This document shows, one piece after another, positions 30,673 through 38,386 of a stretch of DNA of 64,000 bases. The notes beneath the pieces were generated by a model, which saw nothing but the letters and a program-made list of their open reading frames with translations, was not told where the DNA came from and searched no databases. This DNA comes from Actinomadura macra NBRC 14102 (GTDB lineage Bacteria; Actinomycetota; Actinomycetes; Streptosporangiales; Streptosporangiaceae). Numbering within the stretch: position 1 is the first letter of the stretch; each line of letters starts with the position of its first letter. The stretch spans positions 62,001-126,000 of the forward strand of contig NZ_BCQT01000014.1 in assembly GCF_001552215.1 (NCBI RefSeq), in the 5' to 3' direction. Both the position numbers and the translations under genes were made by a program.

Positions 30673-31833
30673 ATGTGCAAAGACTTCCGGGAGCTCGGCG
30701 AGAACAGCCGCGCCGTCCATCTGCCGTCGCCGCCGCTCGGGCACGACGAGGGCGGCCATGGTGCCGCGCTCGCGGCGGCACTCGCCGCGCTGGAGGGATA
30801 TCGGCTGACCGCGCCGGTCGAGGCGGCGGTGTTCGCCTCCGGTGCCGCGGCCGTGACCGCCGTGCTGCTCGCGTCCGCCGGCGCCGGCGCGCACGTGATC
30901 GTGCCCGCCGCGGCGCCTGACGTGCTCCGCGCGCTCCTCGTGCGGCTCGGGCTGGAGACGTCCTTCGTTCCCATGGACGACCCGAACGCGGTGCGCGCGG
31001 CGCTTCGCCCGTCCACCGGGCTCGTCTGGGCCGAGGCACTCGCCGACCCGACCCTCGCCGTGGCCGACCTTCCGCTGCTCGCCGAGATCGCGCACGACGC
31101 CGGGGCACTGCTGGTCGCCGACTCCACGTTCACCACGCCCGTCGTGTGCCGGCCCTTGGAGCACGGCGCCGACCTGGTGGTGCACGCGTCGGCCGCGCTC
31201 CTCGGTGGCCAGGGCGAGGTGGAGGGCGGCGCGGTGGCCGGGCACGCCCGGCCGATGGAGGGAGTCCGGCGGGTGCGCGCCGAGACCGGAGCCGTCCTCG
31301 CGCCGGACGCCGCGTCCCGGCTGCGCCGCGGCCTTGAGACGCTGCCACTGCGGGTGCGGCGGCAGTGCGACACGGCCGGTGTGTTCGCCGCCTCGATCGT
31401 GCGGCACCCCGCCGTCCAGTCGGTCCGCTACCCGGGCCTGTCCGGGCATCCCGGGCACGGCCTGGCGCGGGTGCTGTTCGACGCGGGACCTGAAGGCACC
31501 CGGTTCGGCGCGGTCGTCACCGTCGTCCCGTACGGCGGCACCGCGGCGGGGGAGGCCCTCGCCGCCGCGCTGCGGCTGGCCGTCCCGTCGGCGTCGTTCG
31601 GCGGCACCCGCACCACGGCAGCCCCCACGACGTCCACCACGCACCGGCTGCTGAACGGCGCCGGATCGTTCGTCGCAGGGGTCGATCCGGGCACGGTCCG
31701 GTTCTCGATCGGGCTGGAGGACGCCGACGACCTCGTCCGCGACGCCGGCGAGGCTCTGGACACGCTCGCCGGTGCGTCCGCCCGGGTGCCATCCCTGTCA
31801 CCGCCCGCCCCGCTCGTGGCCGACCCTGGGTGA
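30673..31833 (+). CDS. Cystathionine gamma-synthase-fold protein lacking the PLP lysine
   Basis: 386 residues with the overall plan of Cys/Met-metabolism PLP enzymes: AVFASGAAAVTAVLLA (cofactor loop region), GLVWAEALADPTLAVADLPL, GALLVADSTFTTPVVCRPLE (the Asp that contacts the PLP ring), a middle LETLPLRVRRQCDTAGVFA, and a C-terminal FIGLE-type end (VRFSIGLEDADDLVRD). The Schiff-base motif, normally HSxTKYxxGHSD, reads HASAALLGGQGE, so the lysine is alanine; the N-terminal YSRxxNPT phosphate-binding segment is also missing. It is intact as a frame and so more likely a pseudoenzyme than a decaying gene. It lies 13 nt after gpsA and before ddl. Confidence 0.75.
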   Translation: MCKDFRELGENSRAVHLPSPPLGHDEGGHGAALAAALAALEGYRLTAPVEAAVFASGAAAVTAVLLASAGAGAHVIVPAAAPDVLRALLVRLGLETSFVPMDDPNAVRAALRPSTGLVWAEALADPTLAVADLPLLAEIAHDAGALLVADSTFTTPVVCRPLEHGADLVVHASAALLGGQGEVEGGAVAGHARPMEGVRRVRAETGAVLAPDAASRLRRGLETLPLRVRRQCDTAGVFAASIVRHPAVQSVRYPGLSGHPGHGLARVLFDAGPEGTRFGAVVTVVPYGGTAAGEALAAALRLAVPSASFGGTRTTAAPTTSTTHRLLNGAGSFVAGVDPGTVRFSIGLEDADDLVRDAGEALDTLAGASARVPSLSPPAPLVADPG

Positions 31834-31854
31834 TCACAGGTAGGGTCGGGCATC

Positions 31855-32979
31855 ATGTCCCAGGACTCTCGTAAGATCCGCGTGGCGGTGGTGTTCGGCG
31901 GGCGCAGCTCGGAACACGCGATCTCGTGTATCACCGCTGGTGCGGTGATGGCCGCCATCGACCGGGACCGCTACGAGGTGGTGCCGGTCGGCATCGCCCG
32001 CGACGGCCGCTGGGTGCTCGCCGCCGCCGACCTCCGGCTCGCCATCGAGGACGGCCGGCTTCCCGAGGTGACCGGCGAGGGCAGCGCGCTCGCGCTCCCG
32101 TTCGACCCCGACAGCCGCGGCCTGATGGTCGTGGAACCCGGCCGGGTGCCGAGCACGCTCGGCGAGGTCGACGTCGTCCTGCCGCTGCTGCACGGCCCCT
32201 ACGGCGAGGACGGCACCATCCAGGGCATGCTCGACCTGGCCGGCATCCGCTACGTCGGCGCCGGCGTGCTCGCCAGCGCGGTCGGCATGGACAAGGGTTT
32301 CATGAAGCTCGTGTGGCAGGCGCGCGGCCTGCCGGTCGGGCCGTATGTGCTGATCGGCGACCGGGAGTGGCGGCGCGAGCGCAAGCGTATGGTCGACGAG
32401 GTCAAGGAACTCGGCCTGGCGGACGGTCGGCCGGTGTTCGTCAAGCCCACGCGGGCCGGTTCGAGCATGGGCATCACCCGCGTCACCTCCGAGGACGCTC
32501 TGGAGGCCGCGATCGAGACGGCCCGCGAGCACGATCCCAAGGTGATCGTCGAGGCCACGATCGAGGGACGCGAAATCGAGTGCGGCGTGCTCCAGGGCCT
32601 GGACGACGGCCCGGCCGAGGCCAGCCTTCCCGCCGAGGTGCTGATGGCGGGCGGCCGCGATTTCTATGACTTCGAGACCAAGTACCTCGACGGCGCCACC
32701 ACCATGGCGATCCCGCCGGACCTGTCCGCCGCGGAGATCGAGGAGGTGCGGCGCCTGGCCGTGCAGGCGTTCGACGCGCTCGACTGCGAGGGTCTCGCCC
32801 GGGTCGACTTCTTCCACACCCACGACGGCCGCTGGATCCTCAACGAGATCAACACGATGCCCGGCTTCACGCCGGCGTCGGCGTTCCCGAAGATGTGGTC
32901 CGCGACCGGCCTGGACTATCCGGCGCTGGTCGACCGCCTCATCCAGACGGCCGCCAACCGCCCCACCGGCCTGCGCTGA
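31855..32979 (+). CDS. ddl: D-alanine--D-alanine ligase
   Basis: 374 residues; forms D-Ala-D-Ala for peptidoglycan. VAVVFGGRSSEHAISCITAG (N-domain), LPLLHGPYGEDGTIQGMLDL, then GMDKGFMKLVWQARGLPVG, ATP-grasp PVFVKPTRAGSSMGITRV, and ARVDFFHTHDGRWILNEINT, MPGFTPASAFPKMW. Tyr in HGPYGEDG and YDFETKYLDG omega-loop (KY form) suggest normal D-Ala-D-Ala rather than D-Lac specificity (inference from the KY motif). Confidence 0.96.
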   Translation: MSQDSRKIRVAVVFGGRSSEHAISCITAGAVMAAIDRDRYEVVPVGIARDGRWVLAAADLRLAIEDGRLPEVTGEGSALALPFDPDSRGLMVVEPGRVPSTLGEVDVVLPLLHGPYGEDGTIQGMLDLAGIRYVGAGVLASAVGMDKGFMKLVWQARGLPVGPYVLIGDREWRRERKRMVDEVKELGLADGRPVFVKPTRAGSSMGITRVTSEDALEAAIETAREHDPKVIVEATIEGREIECGVLQGLDDGPAEASLPAEVLMAGGRDFYDFETKYLDGATTMAIPPDLSAAEIEEVRRLAVQAFDALDCEGLARVDFFHTHDGRWILNEINTMPGFTPASAFPKMWSATGLDYPALVDRLIQTAANRPTGLR

Positions 32980-32997
32980 CCCACCGGCCTGCGCTGA
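32963..32997 (+). repeat. 17-bp direct repeat across the ddl stop
   Basis: CCACCGGCCTGCGCTGA occurs at 32963-32979 and 32981-32997 (period 18), duplicating the last codons and the stop of ddl. Confidence 0.8.
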
Positions 32998-33007
32998 GCC
33001 GGCGCGC

Positions 33008-34978
33008 TCAGCTCGCGGTGAAGGGGAGCCAACCGCGGTCGGCGAGGGTGGCGGCGTCGGTGGCGCGCGCCCCGTCCTCGGAGAACGTCCACAGCGTGCC
33101 GCCCACCATGAGGGAGCGGCGGATCGAGTTGCCGTAGTCCCGGCCGGGGTGCCGGACGCTCCCGGCCCTGCTGATGCCATCGCCGGTGATCTTCAGGGCG
33201 AGTGCCTCGTTCATCCCGGTCCGGTTCCCCGACACCGGGACGACGGTCAGGCCGGTCGACGGCCAGTACATGAACGCGTGCGGCTCGAACTCCGACTCGG
33301 AGGAGGCGCCCGGCAGCCGGTAGACGCCGACCCGGCGGGGTTCGCCGCTGACGTCGAACAGCGACGCCTGCAGGCCCTTGGTGCGGCCGGAGGCGTCGGC
33401 GTCCTGCCCGATGCCGAGGATCTTGCCGTCGGCCATCGGGTGCAGGTACGCGGAATAGCCGTTGATCTTCAGTTCGCCGGTGACGCGGGGGTGTCGCGGG
33501 TCCTTGAGATCGAGCACGTAGAGCGGATCGACCTGCCGGAACGTCACGACGTAGGCCGTCGCACCGATGTAGCGGACCGAGTAGATCCGCTCGCCCTGGC
33601 CGAGCCCGCCGGCCCGCCCGACCTCGTCGAGGCGGGGACCGTTCTGGGCGAGGACGTACAGCGTGCTCGCGGACTGCGGCGCGGGGCTGCCCGGCTGGGG
33701 CATGCCCGACTCGGGGGCGCTCGTCGTGGCGACGCGAAGGTGCCCGCCGAACTCCGACAACGCGTACTGGTTCAGCAGGTTGCCCGCCACCGACCCGGAT
33801 GCCACGTAGCGCGGCCGTCCGGCGCCCCGGACGTCGAACTTGTGGATGTCCGTGCGCTGCGTGACGGGCGCGGGCCGCTTGCCCGGCGTCTCTCGGGTCA
33901 GCGGGCGCGGAGGTGTGCCCGTGATGTACAGGCTCGACCCGTTCCCGTACACGGTTTCGCCGTCGGCGGCGACGCTGACCGGCGACGGATCAGCGAACCC
34001 GCGTGCCAGATCGAGCGTCAGGACGGTCAGCATGGTCGTGCCGGTGTACGAGGCGGGGCGGCTGACCTGCTCGCACGGTGCGCGGTACGTCTTGGCGGCA
34101 CCTCCCTCGCCCACGGTGAACCGGGGAAGCCACGCGTCGAGCGGGGCCTTGCGCACGATCTGCTGGTTGCGTTCCGTGGCCTGCCGTTCCGACTTCGGGT
34201 CGCCCGGCGTGCGAGGCGGCGAGGGGAAGTCGATGTGCGGCGACGAGCGCACCACGACGCGTGCGGTCGAGCCGGTCTGCCGCGCGTCCACGTAGCTGCT
34301 GTCGGACGTCATCGTGCCGACCACCTTCGGGGCGGCGGCGAGGTCGACCAGCGTCATCCGTGTCTGTGGCCGCGCGGGGCCCGGAGGGGTCGGCGCGATC
34401 TCGTCATTGGTCCGTGGCGCGGGCCGGTCGTACACGACCATCGGTGACTGGGGCGTCAGGATCAGGGCGCGGTCGCCGCTCAGCAGGAGCCGTGAGTTCG
34501 TGCCGCCGGCCGGGAATCCGTCGCGTTCGGGGAGGCTCAGCGTGTGCACGACCTTGCGGGACGCGGGGTCGATGACCTGGAGCCTGCCGCGGGCGAGCGC
34601 GACGATCCGGCGGCCGTCGGTCTTGACGATGTCGGGCTCGTCGGCGGCGGCCTCGTGGTTGTTGGTGGTGGAATGCTGGGGCGCGGTCGCGGACCGCCCT
34701 TCGGGGGCGGCGGGGAGCGCGCCCTTGTTCAGCGAGGTCTCGCCGTCCTCCATACCGGCCAGTGGCACGGGAAGGCCGTCCAGCCCGTAGGGGCCGACCC
34801 GCTCGGCCGCCGCGCCGCGCAGTCCGTCCAGGAGCGCGTCGCAGCTGTCGTAGGCCACCAGCCGCATCGGCGGCGCCGCGGTGGGCTCGGCGGAGGAGGA
34901 TCCGGTGGACCCCGTGCATCCGGCGAGCAGCAGCATCGTGGCGGCCGGTGCCAGGGGAGCGTAGGTGCGGGCGCGCAT
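33008..34978 (-). CDS. Secreted beta-propeller domain lipoprotein
   Basis: 656 residues. A lipobox LLLAGC at residue 16-21 marks a membrane-anchored lipoprotein. The family signature STTNNHEAAADEPDIVKTDG (about residues 103-122) identifies the beta-propeller domain family PF09826; repeated strands such as RLQVIDPASRKVVHTLSLPE, YVVTFRQVDPLYVLDLKDP and ILGIGQDADASGRTKGLQAS form the blades. The role is unknown, proposed for extracellular protein interaction. It is divergent from the reductase gene and convergent with ddl. Confidence 0.85.
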   Translation of the reverse strand: MRARTYAPLAPAATMLLLAGCTGSTGSSSAEPTAAPPMRLVAYDSCDALLDGLRGAAAERVGPYGLDGLPVPLAGMEDGETSLNKGALPAAPEGRSATAPQHSTTNNHEAAADEPDIVKTDGRRIVALARGRLQVIDPASRKVVHTLSLPERDGFPAGGTNSRLLLSGDRALILTPQSPMVVYDRPAPRTNDEIAPTPPGPARPQTRMTLVDLAAAPKVVGTMTSDSSYVDARQTGSTARVVVRSSPHIDFPSPPRTPGDPKSERQATERNQQIVRKAPLDAWLPRFTVGEGGAAKTYRAPCEQVSRPASYTGTTMLTVLTLDLARGFADPSPVSVAADGETVYGNGSSLYITGTPPRPLTRETPGKRPAPVTQRTDIHKFDVRGAGRPRYVASGSVAGNLLNQYALSEFGGHLRVATTSAPESGMPQPGSPAPQSASTLYVLAQNGPRLDEVGRAGGLGQGERIYSVRYIGATAYVVTFRQVDPLYVLDLKDPRHPRVTGELKINGYSAYLHPMADGKILGIGQDADASGRTKGLQASLFDVSGEPRRVGVYRLPGASSESEFEPHAFMYWPSTGLTVVPVSGNRTGMNEALALKITGDGISRAGSVRHPGRDYGNSIRRSLMVGGTLWTFSEDGARATDAATLADRGWLPFTAS

Positions 34979-35065
34979 AGACCTTGGACGCTCGTTCTGA
35001 GTCTCCGGTTCCCCCCGATATGTCTCCTCGGCTCGGGCGGGTGAGGAGGGTCACCGGCCAGGCCG

Positions 35066-35938
35066 TTGTCGAGTGTCGCGGACGCGAGTAAATTACTGGA
35101 CTGCTCGTCAATAAGGTTCGGGCCGGGGTGGCAGCCCGGATGCCATCTCGACGTCCTGCTCCCGTCCGGGCGCCGACGCCAGTACTCCCTGTGCGGTGAC
35201 CCCGCCGACCTCCGTACCTATCGGATCGCCGTCCGGCGGCTGCCCGACGGCGGGGGCGGCTCGGTCGAGATGCACAGGATGACCGAGGTCTCGACGGTCA
35301 GGGTGCGGGGTCCTCGCAACGCGTTTCCCTTCCTCCCGCGTGAGCGCTACATGTTCCTCGCGGGCGGCATCGGCATCACCCCGATCCTGCCCATGGTGAC
35401 GGCCGCGGACAGGCTCGGCGCCGACTGGCGTCTGGTGTACACCGGGCGCACGCGGGCTTCTCTGCCCTTCTTGGACGAGCGGCCCTCCGGCCGTGTCCTC
35501 GTGCGAACCGACGACGAGCACGGCCTCCCCGACTGCACCGACCTGCTGCGGGACGTCGAACCCGGCACGGCCGTGTGCTGCTGCGGCCCCGCCCCGATGA
35601 TCGACGGCGTCCGGGCGGCGGGCACCGCACTGCCCGAGACCACCCTTTACTACGAGCGGTTCGCCCCGGCGCCCATCGTGGACGGGTGGCCCTTCGAGGT
35701 CGAGCTGCGCCGCGGCGAGCAGGTCCTCGGCGTGCCCGACGACCGGTCCGTCCTCGACGTGATCAGGGACGAGCGGCCCGCCGTCGCCTACTCCTGCGGG
35801 CAGGGCTTCTGCGGGACCTGCCGCACCGCCGTCCTCGCCGGAAACGTGGATCGGCGCGTGCCGTCCGATCCCGGCGAGGGCACCATGCTGATCTGCGTGT
35901 CGCGTGCCTCCGGCGGCAGGATCACGCTCGACTTGTGA
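35066..35938 (+). CDS. PDR/VanB-type oxidoreductase, short N-terminus
   Basis: About 290 residues. FMN-binding barrel RQYSLCGDPADLRTYRIAVR, NADH domain MFLAGGIGITPILPMVTAAD and CCCGPAPMIDGVRAA, and C-terminal plant-type ferredoxin with four cysteines (YSCGQGFCGTCRTAVLAGNV then ICVSR). This is the order of phthalate dioxygenase reductase/vanillate demethylase reductases, which pass electrons to a Rieske oxygenase. Homologues start about 25-30 residues earlier with the first barrel strand; here the frame begins at a TTG (35066) with AGGAGGG 14 nt away, so the gene may be 5'-truncated or use an odd start. No oxygenase is nearby. Confidence 0.75.
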   Translation: MSSVADASKLLDCSSIRFGPGWQPGCHLDVLLPSGRRRQYSLCGDPADLRTYRIAVRRLPDGGGGSVEMHRMTEVSTVRVRGPRNAFPFLPRERYMFLAGGIGITPILPMVTAADRLGADWRLVYTGRTRASLPFLDERPSGRVLVRTDDEHGLPDCTDLLRDVEPGTAVCCCGPAPMIDGVRAAGTALPETTLYYERFAPAPIVDGWPFEVELRRGEQVLGVPDDRSVLDVIRDERPAVAYSCGQGFCGTCRTAVLAGNVDRRVPSDPGEGTMLICVSRASGGRITLDL

Positions 35939-36015
35939 CCCGCTGGAGGCCGTGACGGTCGTCCGGATATGCCAACCTTGGAGTGATTGGTCCCCACCCC
36001 CGAGGAGCGCGTGCG

Positions 36016-37443
36016 TTGCCGACCGACATGCCGGGCCAGATCGGCCCCTACCGGGTGGTGGACCGGCTCGGCGAGGGCGGCATGGGCACCGTGTACGTCG
36101 GGCTGGACGCCTCGGGACGCAAGGTCGCCATCAAGGTGATCAGGCGGGAGTACGCCGCCGACCGGCAGTACCGGGCCCGCTTCGAGGCCGAGGTCGCCGC
36201 GGCGCAGCGCGTCCGCCCGTTCTGCACCGCCCCCGTCCTGGACGCCGACCCCGGCGCCGAGCCCCCGTACCTGGTGACCGAGTTCGTCAACGGCCCTAGC
36301 CTGGACGACGCCGTGGCCAAGGACGGGGCGCTGCGCGGCGCCGACCTGGAGGCCGTCGCGGTCGGCATCGCCACCGCGCTGACCGCCATCCATGACGCGG
36401 GCGTCGTGCACCGCGACCTCAAGCCGTCCAACGTGCTGCTGTCCACGTTCGGCCCGCGGGTGATCGACTTCGGTATCGCCCGCTCACTGGACGGAACACG
36501 GCTGACCGCGACCGGCGGCATCGTCGGCACACCCGCGTTCATGGCGCCCGAGCAACTGCACGGCCTCGGCGCGACCCCGGCCTCGGACGTGTTCGCCTGG
36601 GGAGCGACGGTGGCGTTCGCCGCCCGCGGCGGACCGTGCTTCGGCGGCGACTCGATCCCGGCGATCATCCACCAGATCGTCAGCTGCGACCCGGACCTGG
36701 GCGGCCTGAGCGGCACGCTGCTGGAGGCGGTGCGCGGCGCCCTCGCCAAGGACCCGGCGGCCCGTCCGTCCGCGCAGGCGCTCCTGGACCGCCTCATCTC
36801 CAGCGGTGCCCCGCGCCAGGAGCCTCGGCAGGAGCCCCGCCCGGCGACCCAGGCGCCCCGGCCTCAGAAGCCCGGCCCCTCGACCCCGCCGCCCCGTCCG
36901 CAACCCCCACAGGCCGCGGCGCCGCAGACGCCCTCGCCCTCGCCCGCGCTGGCCGCGGGCGAGGCCGAGGCGCTCGTCGAGCGGCAGTACCGGCAGGCCG
37001 CACAGGCGGGCGACCCGTCCGCGATGCGCAACCTGGCCGTCCTGCTCAGCCAGCAGGGACGCACCGCCGAGGCCGAGACGTGGAACCAGTACGCCAACGC
37101 GGTCGCGGCCCGCGCCACCGCGTACCCGCAGTCCACCGGCTACGACGTCTACGCCGCCACGCAGCCCGCGCACCCGGCCGCCCACGCGAACCCGCACGTC
37201 AAGCCGCCGTACAATCACGCCGCGATCTACGCCCTGTCGTTCGGGCTGGTCGGCCTGATCACGTGCGGCCTGCCGTCCATCCCCGCGATCGTCGCCGGGC
37301 ACATCGCCTGGGTGAAGATGCGGCGCAACGGCGAGCGCGGCGCCGGCATGGCCGTCACCGGGATCGCCCTCGGCTGGATCATGGTCGCCTTCTGGGCGCT
37401 GGTCGCCTTCGGCATGTCCCTCCCCGACGAACCCACACCCTGA
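36016..37443 (+). CDS. Ser/Thr protein kinase with TPR-like and DUF4190-type C-terminal parts
   Basis: 475 residues. Hanks-type kinase at about 5-260: LGEGGMGTVYVG (P-loop), VAIKVI (Lys), HRDLKPSNVLL, VIDFGIARS, FMAPEQL are all intact, so it should be active. A Pro/Gln-rich linker follows, then a Sel1/TPR-like repeat (YRQAAQAGDPSAMRNLAVLL, SQQGRTAEAETWNQYANAVA) and a C-terminal two-helix DUF4190-like membrane domain (AIYALSFGLVGLITCGLPSI, GIALGWIMVAFWALVAFGM). There is no extracellular sensor. TTG 36016 is preferred: GAGGAG 8 nt upstream; ATG 36028 is the next choice. Confidence 0.88.
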   Translation: MPTDMPGQIGPYRVVDRLGEGGMGTVYVGLDASGRKVAIKVIRREYAADRQYRARFEAEVAAAQRVRPFCTAPVLDADPGAEPPYLVTEFVNGPSLDDAVAKDGALRGADLEAVAVGIATALTAIHDAGVVHRDLKPSNVLLSTFGPRVIDFGIARSLDGTRLTATGGIVGTPAFMAPEQLHGLGATPASDVFAWGATVAFAARGGPCFGGDSIPAIIHQIVSCDPDLGGLSGTLLEAVRGALAKDPAARPSAQALLDRLISSGAPRQEPRQEPRPATQAPRPQKPGPSTPPPRPQPPQAAAPQTPSPSPALAAGEAEALVERQYRQAAQAGDPSAMRNLAVLLSQQGRTAEAETWNQYANAVAARATAYPQSTGYDVYAATQPAHPAAHANPHVKPPYNHAAIYALSFGLVGLITCGLPSIPAIVAGHIAWVKMRRNGERGAGMAVTGIALGWIMVAFWALVAFGMSLPDEPTP

Positions 37444-37454
37444 CTGGTTTCTAT

Positions 37455-37541
37455 TGGGGGAGTGCCCCCCAGACCCCTGGCTGCGCGGCTCGCCACCTCC
37501 TCGCTCCGCTGGCGCTCGCTCCGGTGCCTATCCCGTAACCG
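37455..37541. repeat. Dispersed repeat R1, copy 1 (with GC hairpin)
   Basis: Immediately after the kinase gene: hairpin TTGGGGG..CCCCCCAG (37454-37472), then GGCTGCGCGGCTCGCCACCT, CCTCGCTCCGCTGGCGCTCG and GTGCCTATCCCGTAACCG. The same ordered elements recur after the HEAT gene at 49685-49819. A degenerate second part (GGGCATGCCTG..CGTCCGTCCCGTAA, 37605-37630) follows. Confidence 0.75.
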
Positions 37542-37722
37542 TTAGTTGAGGTTCAGTCTGTCGGGGTGTGGTTCGGACGTGTTGCCTGCGGGGCGCGCGC
37601 TGGGCATGCCTGCTTCGCGTCCGTCCCGTAAAGGCGTTGCGGGGGTACGGCTGGGGTGGCACTGTAAACGGCGTCGGGCCGTTTAGGACGGCGACACGAG
37701 AACCTTGAGAGGAGGACCGGCC

Positions 37723-37797
37723 ATGGCTCTGGAGCAGCTGCGCTATCGACTTCTGTCGGCGTCACCCGCCCGCCCCGGCCGGTTTCTCATCTCCTAG
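37723..37797 (+). CDS. Possible 24-residue small protein upstream of tRNA cluster
   Basis: ATG 37723 is preceded by a very good ribosome site (GAGAGGAGG, 37707-37715, 7 nt before ATG) and the frame ends at 37797: MALEQLRYRLLSASPARPGR then FLIS. A hairpin AAACGGC/GCCGTTT (37666-37684) lies upstream. Nothing similar is recognised; it may be a leader ORF or chance. Confidence 0.35.
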   Translation: MALEQLRYRLLSASPARPGRFLIS

Positions 37798-37851
37798 AGG
37801 CCCCGTCCGAGCCGCCGCGAGTGACGCCACCTCGCGAAGTCCGAACGACAT

Positions 37852-37925
37852 GCGGCTCTACCCCAACTGGTAGAGGGGCCACTCTCAGGAAGTGGATGTT
37901 CCGGGTTCGAGTCCCGGGGGCCGCA
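37852..37925 (+). tRNA. tRNA with Leu anticodon CAG but short variable loop
   Basis: 74-nt cloverleaf: acceptor GCGGCTC/GGGCCGC (one U-G), D-arm CCCC-AACTGGTAGA-GGG, anticodon stem CCACT/AGTGG with loop CTCAGGA (CAG at 37886-37888), variable loop ATGTT (5 nt), T-arm CCGGG-TTCGAGT-CCCGG, discriminator A. CAG would read CUG (Leu), yet bacterial tRNA-Leu is class II with a long variable arm; this one is class I. CCA is not encoded. Confidence 0.85.
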
Positions 37926-37930
37926 CGTAT

Positions 37931-38003
37931 GCCTCCGTAGTCCAACGGTAGAGACAGCGGCATGAGGTGCCGTGTGCTGCAGGTTCGAATCCTGCCGGGG
38001 GTA
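37931..38003 (+). tRNA. tRNA with Leu anticodon GAG but short variable loop
   Basis: 73-nt cloverleaf: acceptor GCCTCCG/CGGGGGT (G1-U72), D-arm GTC/GAC, anticodon stem GCGGC/GCCGT with loop ATGAGGT (GAG at 37964-37966), variable loop GTGCT (5 nt), T-arm GCAGG-TTCGAAT-CCTGC, discriminator A. Again a Leu (CUC/CUU) anticodon on a class I body. The acceptor stem differs by a single base from that of the tRNA-Glu genes in this window. Confidence 0.85.
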
Positions 38004-38034
38004 CGCCGCGGGTCCTGAACACGGGCTCGCACGC

Positions 38035-38116
38035 GGGGTGGCGCCGACGCGGGAGAGTCGGGCCTGGCTGTAACCCAGGTGCTTCGGCTGAGTGGGTTCG
38101 AATCCCACCCGCCTCA
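38035..38116 (+). tRNA. tRNA-Tyr (anticodon GTA)
   Basis: 82-nt class II cloverleaf: acceptor GGGGTGG/CCGCCTC, D-stem CCGA/TCGG, anticodon stem CCTGG/CCAGG with loop CTGTAAC (GTA at 38070-38072), 12-nt variable arm with a GC-TTCG-GC minihairpin, T-arm GTGGG-TTCGAAT-CCCAC, discriminator A. A long variable arm is expected for bacterial tRNA-Tyr. Confidence 0.88.
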
Positions 38117-38128
38117 CAACAGTGGCTG

Positions 38129-38164
38129 AACGACCCCGTCGCTCCGAACTGCGACGGGGTCGTT
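38129..38164. terminator. Stem-loop after tRNA cluster
   Basis: Perfect 14-bp stem (38129-38142 with 38151-38164) and 8-nt loop between tRNA-Tyr and the convergent DUF397 gene. It lacks a T run; it could serve both strands. Confidence 0.65.
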
Positions 38165-38179
38165 GGCTCGAAATTGCGA

Positions 38180-38386
38180 CTAGGTGATGTCGTACCGCCC
38201 CGCCCGGACGTCCGCCAGAACTGCGGCGAACTCGCTGCCGAGCAGCAAGATCGGGGGGTCATCTGGCTGTTTACTGTCGCGGACCGCGACCAGGCCCGTG
38301 ATCGGTGCGACTTCGACACACTCTTGCTGCCCGTTGCTGCGGCTCGACTTGCGCCAAGATAGCGGCTGCTGGCTGGAGTAGTTCAC
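38180..38386 (-). CDS. DUF397 domain protein (WhiJ-locus small partner)
   Basis: 68 residues. The DUF397 pattern is clear: LSWRKSSRSNGQQECVEVAP, VAVRDSKQPDDPPILLLGSE, FAAVLADVRAGRYD. Such proteins pair with an upstream XRE/DUF5753 regulator and antagonise or tune it in Streptomyces development loci (WhiJ-type; known for a few members only). GTG 38386 overlaps the XRE stop by 4 nt. Confidence 0.93.
   Translation of the reverse strand: MNYSSQQPLSWRKSSRSNGQQECVEVAPITGLVAVRDSKQPDDPPILLLGSEFAAVLADVRAGRYDIT

Noticed and set aside
34979..35065. Missing N-terminus of the PDR-type reductase in another frame
   Set aside because: None of the three frames shows the first barrel strand of PDR/VanB proteins, so a simple frameshift does not explain the short start.
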